From positions 62,001 to 126,000 of the forward strand of contig NZ_JOCA01000006.1 in the NCBI RefSeq assembly GCF_000718785.1: a stretch of 64,000 bases of DNA, written 5' to 3'. Below the pieces are notes generated by a model that saw only the letters and a program-made list of their open reading frames with translations, ran no database searches and had not been told where the DNA came from. Shown here in pieces: positions 16,992-25,486 of this stretch. The first letter of the stretch is position 1, and each line of letters starts with the position of its first letter. This stretch comes from Streptomyces sp. NRRL WC-3626 (lineage in GTDB: Bacteria > Actinomycetota > Actinomycetes > Streptomycetales > Streptomycetaceae). The position numbers were made by a program, and so were the translations under genes.

Positions 16992-17793
16992 GCTGCTAAG
17001 CCCCCCTCGGTGGTCGCGGCGCCCTCTACCCTTACCTTTCGGGTCTGTCGCTCCTGCACGTTTCCCCTCGGTCCTGCACGAGTCCCCCGCCGTAAGACAT
17101 CAAGATCGAATCTACTGCGTCCCGTCGCGCGCCGGTGGCCGGTTCGGCACCCGGCGCATTGTCGACTTGGCAACTTGGCGTGAAGCATTCGATCACGAAG
17201 CGTTGCACTCGTGGGCCGTGCGGGGAAGTGCGCCTTGTCGCGGTGGCCAATCCACGTAGGGCGTGCGGGGCCCCATGGACCCTTTCCGCGCAGGTCGAAC
17301 GGGGGTTGGAGGGTGCTCGTGGCGGCAGATGCACACCGGCCAGAAGTTGGCTGAAAAGATACGGGCGAGGGCATGGAAACCGGTCAGTTGACCGGTGTGT
17401 CCGCGCCGCCGGGGCGCCGGGCCCGTCACGCTCCGGTTCCGGGCCGGTGGTCAAGCCGTTCGCGCCGGCCCCGCAAGGGGTCCGGTGCCCCGTACGGCGT
17501 TCCGTATGGCCTGTGATGTGGGTCACGGGGTGCGCGGTGCGGGCGGTCCGGAACGGGTTCACTCTCGCCGTCAAGCGAATTCTGCGCAAACCGCCTGTAC
17601 AAGGCAGCAACCATTGCGTGGCGGGCGGCCCCTCGGGCATGCTCCGGGGGACCCGCGTGCCGGTTGCGCGGGATCTGGGCGAAGGAGGCGTGCCGCCGTA
17701 CCCTTGGGGGTATGGGGTTGGGAAGATAATTCCCGGACACAGCTCCGCCGCACACTGTCGTCCCCCACAAAGGATCACAACCCCGAGACAGCC
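16992..17793. promoter_or_regulatory. Long adpA/universal-stress-protein divergent control region
   Basis: This 802-bp gap shows no convincing coding frame. It holds the adpA promoter and leader on one side and the stress-protein promoter on the other. Visible structures are an 18-bp palindrome at 17379-17396 and a GGGAA-N5-TTCCC inverted repeat at 17720-17734. Large upstream regions are usual for adpA, where several developmental regulators and AdpA itself bind. Confidence 0.6.
17379..17396. promoter_or_regulatory. 18-bp palindrome in the adpA upstream region
   Basis: ACCGGTCA-GT-TGACCGGT is a perfect 8-2-8 inverted repeat about 390 bp before the adpA start. The ACCGGT cores recall operators of gamma-butyrolactone-receptor (ArpA/ScbR-like) repressors, but the match is not good enough to name the protein. 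Confidence 0.4.
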
Positions 17794-18321
17794 ATGGCCG
17801 GTCACGAATTCTTCGAACCCGCGGACCGCAAGCGGCCGGTCGCCGATCCCACGGCGTCCGAACCCCTGGCGGCGGAGGAACCACGCCATCCCTGCGACCC
17901 GGCGTTCCTGCACGGAGTGGTCGTCGGCTTCGACGGCTCCACGTCGAGCGAACGGGCCCTCGCCTACGCCATCGGCATGGCGCGGCGCTTCGGGTCGGGG
18001 CTGATCATCGTCCACGTCGCCAATCGGTTGCCGACCACGGTGTGGGCGGGGTGCGAGCCGCCGGTGTTCGTGGACGTTCCGGACCACCGGACCGAGGTGC
18101 TCGGGCTCGAACTCGCCTGCGCGGACTATCTGGCGGAGGTGCCGTGGATTCTCGTCGAGCGGGGTGGGGACATCTGCCATGAGCTCGAGGAGGTGGGGCG
18201 GGAGTATGCCGCCGACGCGATTGTCGTGGGTTCCACCCACGGGCTCGTGGGGCGTCTTTTCGGGTCTGTTGCGGGGCGGTTGGCCAAGCGGGCGCAGCGG
18301 CCGGTGGTGGTGATTCCGTAA
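17794..18321 (+). CDS. Universal stress protein (UspA family)
   Basis: The single-domain 175-residue protein begins MAGHEFFEPADRKRP. After ~35 disordered residues the Usp domain starts at VVVGFDGSTSSERALAYAIGMARRF. The ATP-binding motif reads ADAIVVGSTHGLVGRLFGSVAGRLAKRAQRPVVVIP, matching the G-2X-G-9X-G-S/T pattern of ATP-binding Usp proteins. These are cytoplasmic proteins induced by starvation or oxygen limitation. No classical ribosome binding site is visible (CGAGACAGCC precedes the ATG). It is divergent from adpA across a long control region. Confidence 0.87.
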   Translation: MAGHEFFEPADRKRPVADPTASEPLAAEEPRHPCDPAFLHGVVVGFDGSTSSERALAYAIGMARRFGSGLIIVHVANRLPTTVWAGCEPPVFVDVPDHRTEVLGLELACADYLAEVPWILVERGGDICHELEEVGREYAADAIVVGSTHGLVGRLFGSVAGRLAKRAQRPVVVIP

Positions 18322-18651
18322 GTCGGGTACGGGGCCGTTGTGTTGCGTGGCAACGGGTGGGGGCTTGTACCTGTTCGTTGGCGTGTGCGGCTCGGTGGGG
18401 GCTGGTCGCGCAGTTCCCCGCGCCCCTTAAAAGCAGGGTGTTGCCTCTGGTGTGGGGTTGGTCGCGCCCGCGCGGCGGAGCCGCGGGTTGGTGCAGGCCC
18501 GCGCCCCTTAAAGGCAGGGTGTTGCCTCTGGTGTGGGGTTGGTCGCGCCGCTTGGAAGCAGGGTGTTGCCCCCGGTCGGTGCAGGGTCGCGTTCCTGGGA
18601 GCGGGGGGCGGGGCCGCTTGTTGGGGCGGCCCCGCGTTCCTCGGGGGCGGG
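18322..18651. repeat. Tandem and dispersed GC-rich repeats downstream of glmS
   Basis: A 48-bp unit (CGCCCCTTAAAAGCAGGG to GGTTGGTCGCGCC) occurs at 18421-18468 and, with one mismatch, at 18502-18549. A third fragment (GGAAGCAGGGTGTTGCC) starts near 18553. The 22-bp segment GTCGCGCCCGCG to GGAGCC at 18461 recurs at 21753. The block lies between the convergent usp and glmS genes and codes for nothing recognisable. Such elements are scattered through Streptomyces intergenic DNA. Confidence 0.75.
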
Positions 18652-20469
18652 CTACTCCACCGTTACCGACTTGGCCAGGTTTCGGGGCTTGTCGATGTCC
18701 CGGCCGAGGGCCAGGGCCGTGTGGTAGGCGAGGAGTTGGAGGGGGATGCCCATGAGGATGGGGTCCAGCTCGTCCTCGTTCTTGGGGACCAGGAGGGTGT
18801 GGTCGGCCTTTTCCTGGAGCTGGTGGGCCACCGCGAGGATCTGGCCGCTGCGGGCCTTGATCTCCTCCATGGCCGCGCGGTTCTTCTCCAGCAGGTCGTC
18901 GTCGGGGACGATCGCGACCGTGGGAAGGGCCGGCTCGATCAGCGCCAGCGGGCCGTGCTTCAGCTCCGACGCGGGGTAGGCCTCGGCGTGGATGTACGAG
19001 ACCTCCTTGAGCTTCAGGGAGGCCTCACGGGCCACCGGGTAGCCCCGGACACGGCCGATGAAGAGCATCGAGCGGGCCTCGGCGTACCGCAGGGCCAGCT
19101 CCTTGATCTCCTCCTCCTGCTTCATGATCTCGGCGATCTGGCCGGGAAGCCGGCGCAGGCCCTCGATGATCCGCTTGCCGTCGCGCACCGACAGGTCACG
19201 CGTGCGGCCCAGGTGCAGGGCGAGCAGGGCGAAGGCGACGGTCGTGTTGGTGAAGCACTTGGTGGACACCACGCACACCTCGGGACCGGCGTGCACGTAC
19301 ACACCGCCGTCCGCCTCGCGGGCGATCGCGGAGCCGACGACGTTCACCACGCCCAGCACCCGCGCACCCTTGCGCTTCAGCTCCTGCACGGCCGCCAGCA
19401 CGTCGTACGTCTCACCGGACTGCGACACCGCGACGTACAGCGTGTCCGGGTCCACGACCGCGTTGCGGTAACGGAACTCGGAGGCCGGCTCGGCGTCGGC
19501 GGGGATCCGCGCCAGCTCCTCGATCATCTGCGCGCCGATCATGCCGGCGTGGTACGAGGTGCCGCAGCCGAGGATCTTCACCCGGCGGATCCGGCGCGCC
19601 TCACGGGCGTCCAGGTTGAGGCCGCCCAGGTGCACGGTGGAGAAGCGGTCGTCGATCCGGCCGCGCAGCACCCGGTCCACGGCCTCGGCCTGCTCGTGGA
19701 TCTCCTTGTGCATGTACGTGTCGTGGCCGCCCATGTCGTACGACGCGGCCTCCCACTCCACGGTGGTCGGCTCGGAGGTCGTACGGGTGCCCTCGGTGGT
19801 GTACGTGCGGAAGTCGTCGGCCTTCAGCGTCGCCATCTCGCCGTCGTCCAGCGTGACGATCTGACGGGTGTGGGCGACCAGGGCGGCGATGTCCGAGGCG
19901 ACGAACATCTCCTTCTCGCCGATGCCGAGCACGACGGGCGAGCCGTTGCGGGCCACCACTATGCGGTCCGGGAAGTCGGCGTGCAGCACGGCGATGCCGT
20001 ACGTGCCCTCGATCAGGCGCACCGTCTCGCGGACCTTGTCCTCCAGCTTCTCGGCCGTCGAGCGGGCGATCAGATGGGTGAGGACCTCGGTGTCCGTCTC
20101 GGAGAGGAAGACGACACCGTCCGCCTCCAGCTTGCGGCGCAGGTCGGAGGCGTTGTCGATGATGCCGTTGTGGACGACGGCGACCTTGCCCGTGGCGTCC
20201 AGGTGCGGGTGGGCGTTCACGTCGGACGGGGCGCCGTGGGTGGCCCAGCGGGTGTGGGCGATGCCGGTCGTGCCCTTGAAGCGCGCCGGGACCTTCGCCT
20301 CCAGATCACGCACCCGGCCCTTGGCCTTGACCATCTTCAGGCCGGCCGCCTTCGGGGACGTGACGGCGATGCCCGCCGAGTCGTAGCCGCGGTACTCCAG
20401 CCGCTGCAGGCCCTCGAGCAGCAGGGGAGCGACCTCGCGCCTGCCGATGTATCCGACGATTCCGCACAT
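18652..20469 (-). CDS. glmS: Glutamine-fructose-6-phosphate aminotransferase (isomerising)
   Basis: The 605-residue enzyme makes glucosamine-6-phosphate, the entry to peptidoglycan and amino-sugar synthesis. Cys2 after the initiator Met is the glutaminase nucleophile (MCGIVGYIGRREVAPLLLEGLQ). The N-terminal amidotransferase domain runs to ~residue 220. Two SIS domains follow, with CGTSYHAG and SQSGETYDVLAAVQ in the first and RGYPVAREASLKLKEVSYIHAEAYPASELKHGPLALI in the second. The C-terminus is KPRNLAKSVTVE. No glmS ribozyme is visible upstream. It follows a small conserved gene by 12 bp. Confidence 0.97.
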   Translation of the reverse strand: MCGIVGYIGRREVAPLLLEGLQRLEYRGYDSAGIAVTSPKAAGLKMVKAKGRVRDLEAKVPARFKGTTGIAHTRWATHGAPSDVNAHPHLDATGKVAVVHNGIIDNASDLRRKLEADGVVFLSETDTEVLTHLIARSTAEKLEDKVRETVRLIEGTYGIAVLHADFPDRIVVARNGSPVVLGIGEKEMFVASDIAALVAHTRQIVTLDDGEMATLKADDFRTYTTEGTRTTSEPTTVEWEAASYDMGGHDTYMHKEIHEQAEAVDRVLRGRIDDRFSTVHLGGLNLDAREARRIRRVKILGCGTSYHAGMIGAQMIEELARIPADAEPASEFRYRNAVVDPDTLYVAVSQSGETYDVLAAVQELKRKGARVLGVVNVVGSAIAREADGGVYVHAGPEVCVVSTKCFTNTTVAFALLALHLGRTRDLSVRDGKRIIEGLRRLPGQIAEIMKQEEEIKELALRYAEARSMLFIGRVRGYPVAREASLKLKEVSYIHAEAYPASELKHGPLALIEPALPTVAIVPDDDLLEKNRAAMEEIKARSGQILAVAHQLQEKADHTLLVPKNEDELDPILMGIPLQLLAYHTALALGRDIDKPRNLAKSVTVE

Positions 20470-20481
20470 ATACGTAGGTTC

Positions 20482-20739
20482 CTAGCCGTAGACGATGCGG
20501 CGCAGCTGCCGGAGCGAGAGCTCGGGCGGCGCCACCGCTCGGTATCTGAGGTCCGCCTCGATCCGTTCGAAGATCGTCGCGTTCACCAGGCCCTGGGCCT
20601 GGAGCTCGCGGTGGCGGCGACGGACGTACTCCTCGGTCGTCTCGTCGAAGTAGGCGAGCACGTCCTGGACCACGCGCAGCGCCTCGCCCCGGCTGAGGGG
20701 CGTGGACCGCGTCAGATGATCAACAAGTTCGTCGTGCAC
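20482..20739 (-). CDS. Small conserved protein upstream of glmS (85 aa)
   Basis: It begins MHDELVDHLTRSTPLSRGEALRVVQDVLAYFDETTEEYVRRRHRELQAQG and ends LRQLRRIVYG. It is largely helical, has no membrane segment, and contains an acidic FDETTEEYVRRRH segment. It is 12 bp from the glmS start and probably cotranscribed with it. I recognise it only as a conserved actinobacterial neighbour of glmS; function unknown. Confidence 0.75.
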   Translation of the reverse strand: MHDELVDHLTRSTPLSRGEALRVVQDVLAYFDETTEEYVRRRHRELQAQGLVNATIFERIEADLRYRAVAPPELSLRQLRRIVYG

Positions 20740-20824
20740 CCGATGATCCTGGGGTACCGGCAGCCGATGCGCAAGAATCGTGCCCGATATCGGGCAGGCC
20801 GACCGCCAAACTGTCCGGGTGCGG

Positions 20825-21709
20825 TCACATACGCTTCAGAATCGCCTGTTTGGCGAGGGTGAACTCCTCGTCGGTGAGCACGCCGGACCGGTGCAGTTCC
20901 CCCAGCTCCCGCAGCCGGCGGAGCAGGGCGTCGTGACCGTCCTCGGCGGGGGAGGGGGCCGGCTGCGGGGCCGCCTCCCCTTCACGCGACGCGCCGTCGT
21001 CGAAGGGTGCGGCCGGGTGCGGGAGCCGGGCCTGCACGGCGGCGGCGACCAGCACCATCAGCGGGTCCTTCTTGAAGCCCCACAGTTCCACCGAGTTGGG
21101 GTCGTATTTGGCCGGGGCCTTGGTGGGGGCGTGCCGCACATGGAAGCGGAGGTGCCCGTTCTCCAGTCCGGACGCGGGCTGCCACTCCACGGCGGTCAGA
21201 TCCGTCACCGAGAGCGTGCGGGTGCCGGCGGCGGCCTTGGCGTCCTCCGTCTTCCAGTTCCACTCCAGCCGGACGCGCTCCCCGTCGAAGCTCACCGTGC
21301 CGTCCCCGGCGGAGACGGACAGCGGCACGGACGGGCCGGGCAGCAGGTACTCGCCGACCGGGTCGGAGGGGACCTGGTCCAGCAGCAGGGCGGTGCGAAC
21401 CTCCTCGGTGAAGTACTCGGCGACGCCGTAGCGGTCGGATTCGACGATCAGCTGGTAGGGGTCGTGCGGCTCGGTGAGCCGGCCGGCGGCGGCGTGGAGG
21501 AGGGGGTCGGCGCCGTCGCGCAGGCGCAGGCGAAGGCGGCCGGACCTCTTTCCCTGTTCCAGGGAGATGCGGGATATCGCCGCGAGCGGCACGGTCGTCT
21601 CACCAAGGGTGCTGCGGAGGAGGCTGACGTTCTTGTCCCGGCCGGGGGTGAGCCGGAGGGTGTCGCCGTCGAAGGTCCAGGTGCCGTCCTTCTGGATGAT
21701 TTCCGCCAT
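20825..21709 (-). CDS. DUF4429 protein with C-terminal SHOCT domain
   Basis: The 294-residue cytoplasmic protein contains two related beta-rich halves: residues ~1-130 (MAEIIQKDGTWTFDGDTLRLTPG) and ~130-235 (GDGTVSFDGERVRLEWNW). Each resembles the DUF4429 module, which is PH-like in predicted fold. After a Pro/Ala linker comes a short oligomerisation motif, the SHOCT domain (LLRRLRELGELHRSGVLTDEEFTLAKQAILKRM). SHOCT tails often recruit partners. The frame continues open upstream into the desD region, but the start is fixed by the domain boundary and by the repeat DNA at 21725-21830. Confidence 0.85.
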   Translation of the reverse strand: MAEIIQKDGTWTFDGDTLRLTPGRDKNVSLLRSTLGETTVPLAAISRISLEQGKRSGRLRLRLRDGADPLLHAAAGRLTEPHDPYQLIVESDRYGVAEYFTEEVRTALLLDQVPSDPVGEYLLPGPSVPLSVSAGDGTVSFDGERVRLEWNWKTEDAKAAAGTRTLSVTDLTAVEWQPASGLENGHLRFHVRHAPTKAPAKYDPNSVELWGFKKDPLMVLVAAAVQARLPHPAAPFDDGASREGEAAPQPAPSPAEDGHDALLRRLRELGELHRSGVLTDEEFTLAKQAILKRM

Positions 21710-21729
21710 GGGGTGGATTGTTTCATTGG

Positions 21730-21830
21730 ATCCTGCGGGCCGGTGGGGGCTTGTCGCGCCCGCGCGGCGGAGCCCCAGAGTGGTACTGCCCCGCGCCCCT
21801 TGAAGGCAGCGCGCTGCCCCGGCGTTGGTC
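21730..21830. repeat. Second copy of the dispersed repeat, before the DUF4429 gene
   Basis: The 22 bp at 21753-21774 are identical to 18461-18482. Forty bases after the repeat start, both copies carry GCGCCCCTT(A/G)AAGGCAG, so a composite element of about 60 bp is duplicated. Here it sits in the 179-bp gap between the DUF4429 start and the desD stop. Confidence 0.65.
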
Positions 21831-21888
21831 CGCGGAAGAGACGGGCGCCCCGGGGGACCGTACTCCGGGGCGCTCGTCGGTCGTCGGG

Positions 21889-23661
21889 TCAGAACTCCGC
21901 TATCGGGTTCCTCAGGGTGCCGACCAGCTGGAGGGCGCCGGACGGGTCCGTCAGGTCGACCATCTGCCTGTTGTCGCGCAGTTGGAGGCGGTTCAGGCAG
22001 GAGAGGGGGAACTCCGGGGTGAACATGTCGTAGCGGGCGAACTTGTCCGACAGTTCGGGGACCGATGTCTGGTACTCGCGGGTGGTCTCCGCGACCGTGC
22101 GCCAGAAGCCGTCCTCGTCCAGGACGCCCTCCTCGGCGAGGTCCGCCGCGAGGAAGCGGAAGAAGCAGTCGAAGACGTCCGTGAAGATCGACAGGAGCTT
22201 CGTGTCGTCCGGGACCTCCACCCGGATGCGGGAGACCTCCGGGGGCAGCACCGCGTCCGGGTCCATCACCGCGATCTCCTCGGCGATGTCCTTGTAGACC
22301 GCCCGCCGCACCACCCCGTCCTCCAGTACGAGGATCACGTTCTCGCCGTGCGGCATGTACACCAGGTCGTAGGCGTAGAAGCTGTGCAGCAGCGGGACGT
22401 AGTACGCCCGCAGATAGTGCCGCAGCCACTCGGCCGGAGCGAGCCCCGACTGCTCGATCAGCGCGCCCGCGAAGGACTTCCCCTCGTGGTCGACGTGGAC
22501 CAGCGACGCCATGGTGGCGAGCGACTCCCCGTCCTTCAGGGAAGGTACCGGGCTCTCCCGCCACAGCGCGGCCAGCATCTTCCGGTACGGCGAGTAGCGG
22601 TCCGTGGCCTGCTCGTACTCCAGGTGCCGGTAACCCACGGCGGCCCGCTCGCGGATGATGGACAGCCCCGTGGCCCGCAGCACCGCGTCGCCGTCGATCA
22701 GCCGGGCCAGCCAGTCGTTGATCGCCGGGGTCGCCTCCATGTAGGCGGCGGACAGCCCGCGCATGAACCCCATGTTGAGGACGGACAGGGCCGTCTTCAC
22801 GTAGTGCTTCTCGGGGTGCGAGGTGTTGAAGAAGGTACGGATGGACTGCTGGGCCAGGTACTCGTCGTCGCCCTCGCCCAGGCAGACCAGGTGCCCGCGC
22901 GCCACCTCGGCGGCGAAGGTGACGGACAGCTTGTTCCACCACTGCCAGGGGTGGACGGGGATCAGGAGGTAGTCGCCGGGGTCCAGCCCCCGCTCGCGCA
23001 GGACGCCGTGGAAGCCCTCGACGGTCTCCTCGCCCAGCTCCTGCCGGATGAACGACTCGTACGCGATCCCCGCCCCCGCCGTGAACGCGGCCCGCGAGCG
23101 GTGCGCGGCCAGCCACACCAGCTTCACCGGGTTCGCGGTCTCCGGCGCGTACGACAGGTACTCGTGGACGCCGAAGCCGAGCCGCCCGTTGTTGGCGACG
23201 AAGCAGGGGTGGCCCTCGGTCATCCCGGTCTCGATGGCCTGGAAGCCCGCGTCGACCAGCTCGGCGACCGGGACCTGCGGCTTGGTGAGCTTGTAACAGG
23301 TGCCGGAGAGGGTGGAGGAGATCTCCTCCAGGTACACCGGCAGGATCTCCTCGCTCAGGCCCAGCGACTTCTGCAGCTCGATGAAGAAGTCCAGTGCGGC
23401 GAGCTCGAGTTCGGCGTCGTCGCGGTGGCGGATGATCGAGTCGGCGTCCACCTGCCAGTGGTCCAGGGCGCGCCTCGTCGCCGTGAACGTGTACCGGGTC
23501 AGACCGTCGTCGCTGCGGACGACCCACCCGCCGTCGCCGGTGGCCTCCGGCGTGATGAGCCGCTCGTGCGCGAACTCGGCGAGTGCCTTGCGGATCAGCA
23601 GGCGGTTGGCCCGCGCCCAGCGGTGGGGGGACAGATGCGCCACGGCGTCGGACAGGGTCAT
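21889..23661 (-). CDS. desD: NIS synthetase DesD (desferrioxamine trimerisation and cyclisation)
   Basis: The 590-residue IucA/IucC-family enzyme uses ATP to join three N-hydroxy-N-succinylcadaverine units and close desferrioxamine E, or to make linear forms. Family segments include EGHPCFVANNGRLGF, LIPVHPWQWWNKL, SIRTFFNTSHPEKHYVKTALSVLNMGFMRGL and the C-terminal FerR-like region with FYAYDLVYMPHGENVILVLEDG. The length is typical of DesD. Its ATG overlaps the desC stop, so it is the last gene of the coupled desABCD run. Confidence 0.95.
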   Translation of the reverse strand: MTLSDAVAHLSPHRWARANRLLIRKALAEFAHERLITPEATGDGGWVVRSDDGLTRYTFTATRRALDHWQVDADSIIRHRDDAELELAALDFFIELQKSLGLSEEILPVYLEEISSTLSGTCYKLTKPQVPVAELVDAGFQAIETGMTEGHPCFVANNGRLGFGVHEYLSYAPETANPVKLVWLAAHRSRAAFTAGAGIAYESFIRQELGEETVEGFHGVLRERGLDPGDYLLIPVHPWQWWNKLSVTFAAEVARGHLVCLGEGDDEYLAQQSIRTFFNTSHPEKHYVKTALSVLNMGFMRGLSAAYMEATPAINDWLARLIDGDAVLRATGLSIIRERAAVGYRHLEYEQATDRYSPYRKMLAALWRESPVPSLKDGESLATMASLVHVDHEGKSFAGALIEQSGLAPAEWLRHYLRAYYVPLLHSFYAYDLVYMPHGENVILVLEDGVVRRAVYKDIAEEIAVMDPDAVLPPEVSRIRVEVPDDTKLLSIFTDVFDCFFRFLAADLAEEGVLDEDGFWRTVAETTREYQTSVPELSDKFARYDMFTPEFPLSCLNRLQLRDNRQMVDLTDPSGALQLVGTLRNPIAEF

Positions 23662-24197
23662 ACGGCTACTCCTCGGGCGGCCACGAACTGCTCGCGCGTG
23701 CAGAAGCTCAGCAGCGCGCGCTTCTCCGGCTTGTCGATCTCACGTACGGGTGCGAAGCCCACGGCCTCGTTCAGCGCGTGCACGGCCTTGTTGGTCACGT
23801 CCGGCTCGACCACGACCCGCCGGGTGTCCGGGTCGGCGAACAGCGCCTCCATCACGGCGGTGATGACGGCGCGGGTGAAGCCGTGGAGCGGCCGGTCGGT
23901 CGGCGCGACCAGGAAGTGCATGCCGACATCGCCGGGCTCGGGGTCGTACAGGCCGACGAGTTCGACGTACCGGGGGTCGTACTTCTCCATCAGGAAGGAC
24001 GGTTCGCCGTCGTGCAGGCCGAGGTAGGCGTGGTGGTGCTCGTGGGCGGCGATCCGCATGTACTCGCGCTCGACGTCCTGGAGCCTGGCGTCCTGCATCA
24101 TCCAGAACGCCGCCTTGGGGTCGGTGACCCAGCGGTGCAGCAGCCCGGCGTCCTCGAGGGGGTCGAGGGGGCGCACCGTGAACGTGCCGATGCTCAT
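23658..24197 (-). CDS. desC: N-hydroxycadaverine acyltransferase DesC
   Basis: The 179-residue GNAT-type protein belongs to the IucB/AlcB siderophore acyltransferase group. It begins [24 protein letters not shown] and has the [21 protein letters not shown] and [22 protein letters not shown] segments of that group; [28 protein letters not shown] holds the acyl-CoA contact region. It transfers succinyl or acetyl groups to N-hydroxycadaverine to form the hydroxamate. Four-base ATGA overlaps join it to desB and desD. Confidence 0.94.
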   Translation of the reverse strand: MSIGTFTVRPLDPLEDAGLLHRWVTDPKAAFWMMQDARLQDVEREYMRIAAHEHHHAYLGLHDGEPSFLMEKYDPRYVELVGLYDPEPGDVGMHFLVAPTDRPLHGFTRAVITAVMEALFADPDTRRVVVEPDVTNKAVHALNEAVGFAPVREIDKPEKRALLSFCTREQFVAARGVAV

Positions 24198-25486
24198 ACC
24201 GCGAACTCCTGGAAGGCGATGGTCTTCTCGACCGGGTAGTACTCGGTGCCGAGCAGTTCGCGGATGATGGTCGCGTTCCGGTACGGGCCCATGCCCAGGT
24301 CGGGGCTGGTGACGCTGTGCGTGTGCACGCCCGCGTTCTGCAGGAAGACGCCCCGGCCGGTGACGTCGACGGCGTAGTTGCGGGCGATGTCGAAGCGGCC
24401 GTGGCCGTCGAAGCGGAGCCGGTCGCGGACCGGGTCGAGGAAGGCCGGCGGCTCGTAGTGGTAGCCGGTGGCCAGGACCAGGCCCTCGGTGCGGATCTCG
24501 AAGTCCTTGTCCTGCTCGTCCTGGTGGAAGCCGAGCAGGTAGCCGCCGTCCTCGTGACGGGCGCTCGTCAGCGAGGAGTTGCTGAGCAGCCGGGTGGGCA
24601 CTCCGCGGTCGCCGCTCTCCACGTTCTTCTGGTACAGCAGGTCGAAGATCGCGTCGATGAGCTCCGAGTTGATGCCCTTGAACAGGCCCTTCTGCTGCTT
24701 CTCCAGCCGGTAGCGGGTCTCCTCCGGCAGGGCGCGGAAGTAGTCGATGTAGTCCGGGGACGTCATCTCCAGGGTCAGCTTGGTGTACTCCAGCGGGAAG
24801 AACCGCGGGGAGCGGGTGACCCAGTTGAGCCGGTAGCCGTGGACGTCGATCCCGGAGAGGAGTTCGAAGTAGATCTCGGCGGCGCTCTGCCCGCTGCCGA
24901 CGATCGTGATGGACTCCTTGTCCAGCAGCTCCGCCTTGCGCCGCGTGTACTGCGCGTTGTGGAACAGGCCGCCGTCCAGCCCCCGGCAGGGCTTCGGGAC
25001 GTAGGGCACGGTGCCGGTGCCGAGCACCAGATGCCGGGCGCGGTACGTCTCCCCGGCCGCCGTCGCCACGGTGTACAGCCCGTCGCCCTCGTCGTACGTC
25101 ACCTCGGTGACCGTCGTGCCGAAGCGGACGCTGCTCAGCTTGCCGGCGGCCCAGCGGCAGTAGTCGTCGTACTCGACGCGCAGCGGGTAGAAGTTCTCGC
25201 GTATGTAGAACGAGTACAGCCTCCCCTTCTCCTTCAGATAGTTGAGGAAGGAGTACGGGGACGTCGGGTCGGCCAGGGTGACCAGGTCCGACATGAACGG
25301 GGTCTGCAGATGGGCGCCGTCGAGGAACATCCCGGCGTGCCACTCGAAGTCGGGCTTGGACTCCAGGAAGACGCCGTTGAGTTCACCGATGGGCTCGGTG
25401 AGGCAGGCGAGGCCGAGGTTGAAGGGGCCCAGTCCGATGCCCACGAAGTCGTGGGCGGCGTTCGTGGCGTCAGGAAGCGCGGTCAA
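24194..25486 (-). CDS. desB: Cadaverine N-hydroxylase DesB (FAD/NADPH monooxygenase)
   Basis: The 430-residue flavoprotein belongs to the lysine/ornithine N-monooxygenase family. The FAD site is [16 protein letters not shown] near the N-terminus, the NADPH site is [17 protein letters not shown], and the late [14 protein letters not shown] is the family's ATG motif. It hydroxylates cadaverine from DesA. The start appears to be TTG, placed after GGGAGAG and inside the end of desA (17-bp overlap); no better ATG or GTG precedes the FAD motif. Confidence 0.94.
   Translation of the reverse strand: MTALPDATNAAHDFVGIGLGPFNLGLACLTEPIGELNGVFLESKPDFEWHAGMFLDGAHLQTPFMSDLVTLADPTSPYSFLNYLKEKGRLYSFYIRENFYPLRVEYDDYCRWAAGKLSSVRFGTTVTEVTYDEGDGLYTVATAAGETYRARHLVLGTGTVPYVPKPCRGLDGGLFHNAQYTRRKAELLDKESITIVGSGQSAAEIYFELLSGIDVHGYRLNWVTRSPRFFPLEYTKLTLEMTSPDYIDYFRALPEETRYRLEKQQKGLFKGINSELIDAIFDLLYQKNVESGDRGVPTRLLSNSSLTSARHEDGGYLLGFHQDEQDKDFEIRTEGLVLATGYHYEPPAFLDPVRDRLRFDGHGRFDIARNYAVDVTGRGVFLQNAGVHTHSVTSPDLGMGPYRNATIIRELLGTEYYPVEKTIAFQEFAV

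Noticed and set aside
17177-17186. AdpA-binding site (TGGCSNGWWY) near TTGGCGTGAAG
   Set aside because: The last position does not fit the consensus, and such short motifs occur by chance in this composition.
18421-18570. CRISPR array
   Set aside because: There are only two complete copies, the units are GC-rich with unequal spacing, and no cas gene is near; it is a dispersed intergenic repeat.
20470-20740. glmS ribozyme/riboswitch
   Set aside because: The upstream gene ends 12 bp before glmS and no pseudoknot-like leader is present; glmS ribozymes belong to Firmicutes.
20825-23527. A single open frame of about 900 codons spanning the desD region and the DUF4429 gene
   Set aside because: Its first ~600 codons are antisense-free shadow of desD in another frame (Arg/Gly/Pro-rich composition). 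Only the part from the ATG at 21709 has a family match.
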